From positions 1 through 42,053 of the forward strand of contig JAAEPH010000138.1 in assembly GCA_024232855.1 (NCBI GenBank): DNA of 42,053 nt. Direction: 5' to 3'. Below the pieces are notes generated by a model that was not told the DNA's origin, did not search any database, and worked only from the letters and a program-made list of their open reading frames with translations. The stretch is from Gammaproteobacteria bacterium. Lineage in GTDB: Bacteria; Pseudomonadota; Gammaproteobacteria; GCA-001735895. Positions 35,395 through 42,053 of this stretch are shown here, piece by piece (positions within the stretch are counted from its first letter, which is position 1; every line of letters begins with the position of its first letter). The translations under genes were made by a program, and so were the position numbers.

Positions 35395-36725
35395 GAGCGC
35401 CCCTGCTGATACTGGCGCTGCCCCATTACGTGGGTCGCCTGCACGCAACGGTCGTCACCTAGCATCATCAGTGCAAACAGTTTTTCCTCGATCGACTGTG
35501 TGTCTTGCATGCGCAATTTCATCAACTCGGTTGCCTGCAGGTCGAGCACCACGAAATCAGCCTCCTTGCCAACCGCGAAATTACCGATGCGGTGATCGAG
35601 GTACAGCGACTCGGCCGCGCCCAGCGTCGCCAGGTGAAATGCTTTCAACGGCGTCAGGCTGTGACCGGCCAGCTGGCAAACCTTGTACGCCTCGTTCAGG
35701 GTCTGCAGCTGGCTGAAACTGGTGCCGGCGCCGACATCGGTGGCAAGCCCGACACGGATCCCGTGCCGGCCCGCGCTGTCGAGACTGAACAGGCCGCTGC
35801 CGAGAAACAGGTTCGAAGTGGGGCAAAAGGCCATCGCGGCGCCGCTTTCCGCCATGCGCTCACGGTCAGTCTCATCGAGATGAATACAATGCGCGTAAAG
35901 GGCGCGCGGGCCGAGCAGGCCGAAACGATCGTAGACGTCGAGATAGCTGCGGCTATCCGCAAACAGTTCGGCAACCCAGCGCACCTCGTCGACGTTTTCG
36001 GCGGCATGCGACTGCAGGTAAAGATCGGGATGCTCGGCCAACAACCGCCCGCAGATTTCAAGCTGCTCGGGACTGCAGCAGGGTGCGAATCGCGGCGTCA
36101 CCGCGTAATGCAGGCGCCCCCGCAGATGCCAGCGCTGGATCAGTTCGACGCTTTGCCGATAACTCTGTTGCGGATCGTCGCACAGGCTCGCGGGAGCGTT
36201 TCGATCCATCATCACCTTGCCCGCGACCAGGCACATGTCGCGGCGCCGCGCCGCCTCGAAAATCGCATCCACCGATTGCGGATGTACCGTAGCGAAGACC
36301 GCGCTGGTGGTAGTACCGTTGCGCAACATCTGCTCGCAGTAGAATTCCGCGATCCGGTCTGCATAGCCGCGCTCGCAAAACTTTTCCTCGGTCGGGAAGG
36401 TGTATTGTTTCAACCAGTCGAGCAGCTGCAAGCCGTAGCTCGCGATCATTTCGGTTTGCGGGTAATGGGCGTGGGTGTCGATGAAACCGGGCATTACCAG
36501 GCTGCCTGAATAATCGTACAGCGCCGAGCCATCGGGCAGATGATCGATGCAGTCGAGCGCGTTGACCAGTTGTTGCACGCGCCCCTGTTTCAGGATCAAC
36601 AGGCCGTCTTCAAGGTACTGATAAGCGTCGCCTGTATTGTCCGGGTCGGCGAGAAAATGCAAGAAACTCGCACGAATAGCCGTATCGCACGAGTCATTGT
36701 CCAGCGCGGCAGGTACAACTGTCAT
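35391..36725 (-). CDS. guaD: Guanine deaminase GuaD
   Basis: GuaD converts guanine to xanthine and ammonia. The 444-residue amidohydrolase has the zinc motif PGFIDTHAHYPQTEMIASYG, whose tail is diagnostic for guanine deaminase. It also has LQSHAAENVDEV, LYAHCIHLDE, CPTSNLFLGSGLFSLD and GLATDVGAGTSFSQLQTLNEAY. It follows puuD by 10 bp and overlaps the next deaminase by 4 bp. Xanthine dehydrogenase, which would link xanthine to urate, is not in the window. Confidence 0.95.
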   Translation of the reverse strand: MTVVPAALDNDSCDTAIRASFLHFLADPDNTGDAYQYLEDGLLILKQGRVQQLVNALDCIDHLPDGSALYDYSGSLVMPGFIDTHAHYPQTEMIASYGLQLLDWLKQYTFPTEEKFCERGYADRIAEFYCEQMLRNGTTTSAVFATVHPQSVDAIFEAARRRDMCLVAGKVMMDRNAPASLCDDPQQSYRQSVELIQRWHLRGRLHYAVTPRFAPCCSPEQLEICGRLLAEHPDLYLQSHAAENVDEVRWVAELFADSRSYLDVYDRFGLLGPRALYAHCIHLDETDRERMAESGAAMAFCPTSNLFLGSGLFSLDSAGRHGIRVGLATDVGAGTSFSQLQTLNEAYKVCQLAGHSLTPLKAFHLATLGAAESLYLDHRIGNFAVGKEADFVVLDLQATELMKLRMQDTQSIEEKLFALMMLGDDRCVQATHVMGQRQYQQGRS

Positions 36726-36735
36726 CAGCGAGCTA

Positions 36736-37920
36736 CTACTTCTGCAACTGTGCGTACCAGGCAGCCACGCTAGCGCGCTCCTGGTCGGTCATCCCGGTCA
36801 GGTTGCCTATCGGCATGTACCTGGTTTGCACCGTAAACGCGATACGTTCGGCATTGGTCAGGATCTGCTCCGGGGTTTCCAGAACCATTCCCAATGGCGC
36901 CTCGGCAAAACCGGGCTGGGCCGGCTTGCCGGCATGACAGGCAACGCAACGCGCATTGACGATCCCGATCATCTGCGCCTCGCTGACCTGTTCTCCCCCG
37001 CTGTCGACCGCTTTCGGGCTCAGGTACCAGACCATCGACAGCAACAGTATCACCGCGATCGCCGGCAGCGCCGGACTCGCCGAGTGGCTGTGACGCATCA
37101 CGAAAAACTGCCGGATCAATACCCCGGCGAGCATCACGAAAATCAGTACCAACCAGCCGTTTTCATGACTATAGGTCATCGGGTAGTGATTGCTGATCAT
37201 GATGAACAGCACCGGCAAGGTGAAATAAGTGTTGTGCACCGAGCGCTGCTTGCCGATGATACCGGGTTCGGGACTGGGATCTTCACCCGCGCGGATTTCC
37301 GCGATCATTCGCTTCTGTCCCGGAATGATGTGGAAGAAAACGTTCGCCGCCATGATGGTGCCCATCATGGCGCCGACATGCAGGTAGGCGCCCCTGGCGC
37401 TGAATAGCTGGAACAGGACCCAGGCCGATATCGAAACCAGCACCAGTATGATTCCCGCGAGGATCGAATCCTTGCCGCGCAAGGTCTTGCACAACAAGTC
37501 GTAGATAATCCAGCCGAGCGCAAGCACGCCGAGGCTAATCGCAATTGCGGCGGCCGGCGACAACTCCATGACCTGCTGGTCAATGAGGTAGGTTTTCGCC
37601 CCGATCCAGTAAACAATCACCAGCAATCCCATGCCGGACATCCAGGTGGTATAAGCTTCCCATTTCGACCAGTGCAGGTCTTGCGCCAGCGGTTCGCCGA
37701 CCGGACCGACCAGGTACTTCTGGCTGTTATAGACGCCGCCTCCGTGGACCGCCCACAGTTCTCCGCCGACCCCGCGATCGACATCGGCCTGTTTCGCCGG
37801 TTTTTTCAGCGAACTGTCGAGCATGACGAAATAAAATGACGAGCCGATCCAGGCGACGCCCGCGATAAAGTGCAGCCATCGCACCAGCAGGTTAACCCAG
37901 TCTAAAAGATAAGCTTCCAT
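36736..37920 (-). CDS. puuD: Membrane urate oxidase PuuD with C-terminal cytochrome c
   Basis: PuuD oxidises urate to 5-hydroxyisourate at the inner membrane and passes electrons to the respiratory chain instead of making peroxide. The 394-residue protein has about eight hydrophobic helices (first LLVRWLHFIAGVAWIGSSFY) with conserved histidines such as YLHVGAMMGTIMAANVFFHI. It is followed by a cytochrome c domain with the haem motif CVACH in NARCVACHAGKP and a late Met ligand in TRYMPIGNLTGM. ATG 37920 was preferred to a GTG at 37950; neither has a strong ribosome site. Hydroxyisourate hydrolase and OHCU decarboxylase are not visible here. Confidence 0.92.
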   Translation of the reverse strand: MEAYLLDWVNLLVRWLHFIAGVAWIGSSFYFVMLDSSLKKPAKQADVDRGVGGELWAVHGGGVYNSQKYLVGPVGEPLAQDLHWSKWEAYTTWMSGMGLLVIVYWIGAKTYLIDQQVMELSPAAAIAISLGVLALGWIIYDLLCKTLRGKDSILAGIILVLVSISAWVLFQLFSARGAYLHVGAMMGTIMAANVFFHIIPGQKRMIAEIRAGEDPSPEPGIIGKQRSVHNTYFTLPVLFIMISNHYPMTYSHENGWLVLIFVMLAGVLIRQFFVMRHSHSASPALPAIAVILLLSMVWYLSPKAVDSGGEQVSEAQMIGIVNARCVACHAGKPAQPGFAEAPLGMVLETPEQILTNAERIAFTVQTRYMPIGNLTGMTDQERASVAAWYAQLQK

Positions 37921-37977
37921 AGGTATGATTCGAGGTTGGCGGGTAGCCACGCGCCGGCATGGCTACCCGTACACGGC

Positions 37978-39045
37978 CTAGTTGGGAACTTTACTAACCA
38001 CGCCTTGCAGGTAGTAGTTCATCGAGTTGAGCTGCTCGTCGGTCATATTCTGACCCGCCGGCACGATGATTTTACCGGCCTGGTCGACCACCGGTCCCGC
38101 GAACGCGTGCAGGGAGCCGGCCGTCATTTGCTTTTCCAAATCGCGGATACGGCTTTGCAGGTCGGCCGGGATCGCCTTGTTCAACGGCGCCAGCGCAATC
38201 ATACCTTCCTTGTACCCGCCCCAGACGCTGGTCGGCTCCCAGGTGCCGGCCTGAACTTCCTTGATGGTCTTGACGTAGTAATCGCCCCACAGGTGGGTGG
38301 TCGCGGTCAGGTGCGCGTTGGGACCATACTTGCTCATGTCCGAGTGATAACCAAATGCGTACTTGCCCTGGTCTTCGGCCGCCTGGACGACCGCGGTCGA
38401 ATCGGTGTGGTGCGTGATCACGTCGGCTTCCTGTGACAACAGTGTCAACGCCGCCTGGCGTTCCTTGCCCGGATCGAACCAGGAATTCACCCAGATGACC
38501 CGCAGTTCGGCCTTCGGATTGACACTGCGCGCGCCCTGGATAAACGCGTTGATGCCCTGCATGACCTCGGGAATCGGGAAAGCTGCGACATATCCCAAAA
38601 CATTGGACTTGGTCATTTCGCCGGCGATGACGCCGGTCAGGTAACGACCCTCGTAAAAGCGCGCGTTAACCAGGCCCATGTTCTTGCCCATCTTGTAGCC
38701 GGTGGCATGCACGAATGCGGTCTTGCGAAAAGTCTTGGATACCTTGAGCGCATAGTTCATGAAACCGAAACTGGTCGCGAAAACGACCTTGTCGCCGCGT
38801 TTCGCCATCTCGCGAATAACGCGCTCGGCATCAGGGCCCTCGGCCACGTTTTCGACGAAACTGGTGGTTACGCCGGTCTCTTTTTCCAGTTGCAGGCGGC
38901 CCAGGTCGTGCTGGTAGGTCCAGCCGGCGTCGCCAATCGGGCTTACATAGACGAAGCCGACATTGTCGGCCGCCATACCGGCGCCTGTCATTGCTCCGAG
39001 CAGTGCTAGTAACGCCAGTTTGCTAATTATCTTTTTAAGTATCAT
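37978..39045 (-). CDS. BMP-family substrate-binding protein of a purine/nucleoside-type ABC importer
   Basis: This 355-residue periplasmic protein has a signal peptide (KKIISKLALLALLGAMTG, cleavage near GMAA|D). It then begins VGFVYVSPIGDAGWTYQHDLG, the start typical of the BMP/PnrA family of nucleoside-binding proteins. GRYLTGVIAGEMTKSN and a VITHHTDSTAVVQAAEDQG strand are conserved ligand-cleft segments. A strong ribosome site (GGGAGGGTGAG) precedes the ATG. It follows the two permease genes after about 94 bp. Given the purine genes on both sides, the ligand is probably a purine base, oxidised purine or nucleoside; this is inferred. Confidence 0.88.
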   Translation of the reverse strand: MILKKIISKLALLALLGAMTGAGMAADNVGFVYVSPIGDAGWTYQHDLGRLQLEKETGVTTSFVENVAEGPDAERVIREMAKRGDKVVFATSFGFMNYALKVSKTFRKTAFVHATGYKMGKNMGLVNARFYEGRYLTGVIAGEMTKSNVLGYVAAFPIPEVMQGINAFIQGARSVNPKAELRVIWVNSWFDPGKERQAALTLLSQEADVITHHTDSTAVVQAAEDQGKYAFGYHSDMSKYGPNAHLTATTHLWGDYYVKTIKEVQAGTWEPTSVWGGYKEGMIALAPLNKAIPADLQSRIRDLEKQMTAGSLHAFAGPVVDQAGKIIVPAGQNMTDEQLNSMNYYLQGVVSKVPN

Positions 39046-39139
39046 TTCTCACCCTCCCGGGATTTTCATTTAGGTTAGTGTTTACGGGTTTAGCAACCCT
39101 TGTTTATATACATTCATTGATTAACGCAGGCTTAAAGCA

Positions 39140-40072
39140 TCAGGCATCGGGCCGGTAGGGCTGTCCCAGCGATACCGGCGCATTCAGGCGCACCGTGTTC
39201 TGGTCGCGCGAGATTATGACCAGTACGATGATCGTCGCGAGGTAAGGCAGGGCCGACAGAAACTGCGACGGAATATTGACCTCGAGCCCGGAGCCCTGCA
39301 CGAAAAGCTGCGCCACCATGACGCCGCCGAACAAATAGGCGCCGACCATCACGCGAAACGGCCGCCAGGTTGCAAAAACAACCAGCGCTATGGCAATCCA
39401 GCCGCGCCCGGAGACCATGCCTTCGACCCACAACGGCGTATAAAACACCGACAGAAAGGCGCCGCCGATTCCCGCCATGGCGCCGCCGAACAGGGTTGCC
39501 ATGTAACGGATGCGAATCGAGGGATAGCCGATGGAGTGCGCGGACGAAGGCGATTCGCCAACGGCGCGCAATACCAGACCCGGCCGACTTCGATACAGGA
39601 ACCAGACGATGGCGCCGAACAACGCCCAGGAAAAATAGACCAGTATCTGCTGGTTAAACAGCGGGTTACCGATGATCGGTATATCGGCGAGCAGGGGAAT
39701 GCGTATCGCGCCGACCGTCGGCAGGATCTCGGCCTCGTAAGGTTTGCCGATGAATGCCGACAGGCCGACACCGAAGATCGACAGCGCAAGCCCGGTCGCG
39801 ACCTGGTTCCCCATCAGCGTCAGTACCACGACGGCGAACAACCAGGACATCAACGCGCCGGCCGCCATGCCTGCGAGCACGCCCAGCCAGACGTTGCCGG
39901 TTTCGAAGGTTACCGCGAAACCGGCGATCGCGCCCATCGACATCATGCCTTCCGCACCGAGGTTTAACACGCCGGATTTTTCGGCGATCAACTGGCCCAG
40001 CGCAACGATGATCAGCGGGGTGCCGGCGACGATGGTCGCGAACAGTATCGAGCTTAAGATTGAGCTTTCCAT
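39140..40072 (-). CDS. BMP-type ABC importer permease (YufQ-like)
   Basis: This 310-residue inner-membrane protein has about eight to ten hydrophobic helices and the family motif KSGVLNLGAEGMMSMGAIAG near residue 33. AVGESPSSAHSIGYPSIRIR is the cytoplasmic loop that contacts the ATPase, and GGAMAGIGGAFLSVFYTPLW lies further on. It pairs with the longer permease, whose stop codon overlaps its start by 1 bp (TGATG). The two form the channel of a nucleoside/purine-type importer. Confidence 0.9.
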   Translation of the reverse strand: MESSILSSILFATIVAGTPLIIVALGQLIAEKSGVLNLGAEGMMSMGAIAGFAVTFETGNVWLGVLAGMAAGALMSWLFAVVVLTLMGNQVATGLALSIFGVGLSAFIGKPYEAEILPTVGAIRIPLLADIPIIGNPLFNQQILVYFSWALFGAIVWFLYRSRPGLVLRAVGESPSSAHSIGYPSIRIRYMATLFGGAMAGIGGAFLSVFYTPLWVEGMVSGRGWIAIALVVFATWRPFRVMVGAYLFGGVMVAQLFVQGSGLEVNIPSQFLSALPYLATIIVLVIISRDQNTVRLNAPVSLGQPYRPDA

Positions 40073-41136
40073 CAGGACCCCTCCTTCCAGCGCAGGCGAT
40101 AATTGATAAACACGTCCGAGCCGAGCAGGAACAGCAACAACATGCCCTGGAAAACGTTGGAGATCGAAGACGGCAGGTTCATGTATTGCTGCGCCTGTTC
40201 ACCGCCGAGATAAAGCAGCGCCATCAACAGGCTGGCGAAGAATATGCCGACCGGGTTCAGGCGTGCGACGAAGGCGACGATGATCGCCGCGAAGCCGTAG
40301 TTACTGGATACATGTTCGGTGATCTGCCCCATCGGGCCCGAGACTTCCGACATGCCGGCGAGCCCGGCCATCGCGCCGCCGCTGAGCAAGCCGATCCAGA
40401 TCATGCGCTTGGCCGAAAAACCGGCGTAGCGCGCGGCGTCCTTCGCATATCCCGCAACCTGCATCTGAAAGCCGCCAAAGCTGCGAAACATGAATATGTA
40501 ACCGGCCAGCAGCGCCCCGATGGCGAACACGAAAGCCAGGTTGACCCGGCTACCGTCGTCAAACAGCAACGGTAACAGGGCGGAGTCTTCGAACATGGCC
40601 GATTGCGGAAAATTGAAACCGTCCGGGTCCATCATCGGCCCGTGCACCAGCCACGACACCATCAGCTGCGCCACGTATACCAGCATCAGCGACACCAGGA
40701 TTTCATTGGTATTGAAGCGGGTTTTCAGAAATGCCGGTATCGCCGCCCACAGCATGCCGCCGATACATCCGGCAATAACCATCAGGATCAGCACATGCGC
40801 GCCCTCCGATTCCTGGAAGTACAGCGCGACCGCGCTGGCGGCGACGCCACCGGCGACCAACTGCCCCTCGGCGCCGATATTCCAGACGTTGGCGCGGAAA
40901 CCAACCGCAAGCCCGACCGCTACCAGCATCAAGGGCGTCGCCTTGAGTAACAGTTCCGACACCCCCCACAGATCACTGATCGGATTGATGAAAAATACCT
41001 TGAAACCCTCGATCGGATTCTTGCCGAGGAAGGTAAACAGCAGCAGGCCGCCGATCAGCATCAAAGCGATCGCGATCGCCGGAGAGGCGTATGACATCAG
41101 CTGTGAGGCCTCGGGACGTCGTTCCAGTCTAAGCAT
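40072..41136 (-). CDS. BMP-type ABC importer permease (YufP-like)
   Basis: This 354-residue second permease of the importer carries NPISDLWGVSELLLKATPLM, the motif FRANVWNIGAEGQLVAGGVA and LLSGGAMAGLAGMSEVSGPM, all typical of the family. ATG 41136 overlaps the ATPase stop by 8 bp and was chosen over an upstream in-frame start at 41166. The Arg-rich N-terminus (MLRLERRPEA) should face the cytoplasm. Confidence 0.9.
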   Translation of the reverse strand: MLRLERRPEASQLMSYASPAIAIALMLIGGLLLFTFLGKNPIEGFKVFFINPISDLWGVSELLLKATPLMLVAVGLAVGFRANVWNIGAEGQLVAGGVAASAVALYFQESEGAHVLILMVIAGCIGGMLWAAIPAFLKTRFNTNEILVSLMLVYVAQLMVSWLVHGPMMDPDGFNFPQSAMFEDSALLPLLFDDGSRVNLAFVFAIGALLAGYIFMFRSFGGFQMQVAGYAKDAARYAGFSAKRMIWIGLLSGGAMAGLAGMSEVSGPMGQITEHVSSNYGFAAIIVAFVARLNPVGIFFASLLMALLYLGGEQAQQYMNLPSSISNVFQGMLLLFLLGSDVFINYRLRWKEGS

Positions 41137-42053
41137 GGGTCGACACCTCCGCGGGGGTTTGCGCATCCCACATGCCGCTCATCCAGACCCCGATTTCATC
41201 GATATTGGTATCGGCCAGCTTTTTCGAAGGCGACATGCGGCCCTCTGCAATGACCGCGATGCGGTCGGAAATCTCAAACAATTCCTCGAGTTCTTCCGAA
41301 ATAACCAGGATCGCGGTGCCCTCGTTGCGTAAATCGATCAGTTGCTGGCGAATGAACGCGGCCGCGCCGACGTCGACGCCCCAGGTCGGCTGGGCCACTA
41401 CCAGCATCTTCGGCGCCAGTAGAATCTCGCGCCCCATGATGAACTTTTGCAGGTTGCCGCCGGAGAGCGAATTCGCCGCGTGTTCTTCACCGCCGCACTT
41501 GACGTTGTAACCGTCGATACATTTGCGCGCAAACTCGGAAATCTTGTCGAACCGGATCATGCCGTGCTTGAGCATGCCGGCGTGATGCGCGGTCAACAAC
41601 GCATTTTCGGTCAGCGACATGCGCGGCACCGCGCCACGCCCGAGGCGTTCTTCCGGGACGAAACCGAGGCCCGTGAGACGGCGTTGATCCGGGCTATCCC
41701 GGCCGGAATCCTTGCCGCAGATAACGATCGGTCCGGCGTCGCCAAGCGGTTCCTCGCCCGACAATGCATACAGCAATTCCCGCTGTCCGTTGCCCGAGAC
41801 CCCGGCGATACCGAGAATTTCCCCGGAGCGGACCTCGAGCTCGATATCCTTCAAATCGGTGCCGAAAGGATCGTCGGAAACCTTGTTCAAGCCCTTTAAC
41901 TGCAGGCGTGCTTCCCCCAGTTCGACGGGCGCGTTGTGCTCGGGCACCGGTAATTCCTTGCCGATCATCAGGCTCGCCATCGATTTCGGGGTTTCCTCGG
42001 AAGGAATACAATCCCCGGTAACCTTGCCGTCGCGCAACACCGTTGCGAAATGA
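41129..42053 (-). CDS. BMP-type ABC importer ATPase, C-terminal 307 residues (runs off the window)
   Basis: The frame is open to the right edge, so only the end of the first nucleotide-binding half (HFATVLRDGKVTGD) and the whole second half are seen. These proteins are normally about 510 residues with two ABC halves. The second half has a degenerate Walker A region, GIAGVSGNGQRELLYAL, the signature LSGGNLQKFIMGREI and the degenerate Walker B LVVAQPTWGVDVGAA. These are standard for sugar- and nucleoside-type importers of this class. A VISEELEELFEISDRIAVI stretch holds the switch region. It is the first visible gene of the importer and overlaps the next permease by 8 bp. Confidence 0.9.
   Translation of the reverse strand, partial: HFATVLRDGKVTGDCIPSEETPKSMASLMIGKELPVPEHNAPVELGEARLQLKGLNKVSDDPFGTDLKDIELEVRSGEILGIAGVSGNGQRELLYALSGEEPLGDAGPIVICGKDSGRDSPDQRRLTGLGFVPEERLGRGAVPRMSLTENALLTAHHAGMLKHGMIRFDKISEFARKCIDGYNVKCGGEEHAANSLSGGNLQKFIMGREILLAPKMLVVAQPTWGVDVGAAAFIRQQLIDLRNEGTAILVISEELEELFEISDRIAVIAEGRMSPSKKLADTNIDEIGVWMSGMWDAQTPAEVSTHA

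Noticed and set aside
35505-36509. 334-codon + strand frame
   Set aside because: It is antisense to guaD, whose metal motifs and length are normal.

Overview
The window looks like the chromosome of a GC-rich, free-living proteobacterium, most likely a marine or sediment gammaproteobacterium. This rests on the combination of AcnB, the type II citrate synthase, the AcnD/PrpF form of the methylcitrate cycle and many genes for organic P, S and N compounds. No rRNA or other phylogenetic marker is present, so the placement is an inference. No tRNA, CRISPR array, complete insertion sequence or phage gene was seen.

Layout, left to right. (1) 1-7328, + strand: the tail of a MocR-type regulator, sulfoacetaldehyde acetyltransferase (xsc), and a three-gene ABC importer of the 2-aminoethylphosphonate (AEP) type. 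Three long palindromic non-coding elements lie in this part. (2) 7394-14368, - strand: an orphan UxaA/GarD-family dehydratase, a dimethylglycine/sarcosine dehydrogenase-like flavoenzyme, and a membrane GGDEF-EAL protein. (3) 14429-20294: a phosphonate block with phnW (-), a LysR regulator (+), phnA and phnY (+), and phnX (-). It encodes both known hydrolytic exits from phosphonoacetaldehyde. (4) 20496-31485: central carbon. gltA and acnB (-) stand back to back with a GntR regulator and prpB-prpC-acnD-prpF (+). (5) 31593-42053, - strand: purine salvage and breakdown, with an HPRT-family phosphoribosyltransferase, ureidoglycolate lyase, allantoicase, 8-oxoguanine deaminase, guanine deaminase, membrane urate oxidase PuuD and a BMP-type nucleoside/purine ABC importer whose ATPase runs off the right edge.

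How the parts fit together. AEP taken up by the importer can be transaminated by PhnW, then cleaved by PhnX to acetaldehyde and Pi, or oxidised by PhnY and hydrolysed by PhnA to acetate and Pi. Xsc turns sulfoacetaldehyde (from taurine and similar compounds) into acetyl phosphate and sulfite. The resulting C2 units enter citrate synthase and AcnB, while the methylcitrate cycle handles propionyl-CoA. The purine block imports purines or nucleosides and takes guanine and 8-oxoguanine towards urate, then allantoate to glyoxylate and urea. The common theme is scavenging of N, P, S and C2 carbon from small organic molecules.

The intergenic spaces hold at least eight different palindromic repeat elements, several of them inside operons. 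Two regulatory signals stand out. Paired ATTGTTGACAAT palindromes precede the prp regulator, one overlapping its likely -35 element. A perfect CTATAGG-N5-CCTATAG palindrome containing a T-N11-A LysR signature precedes phnA.
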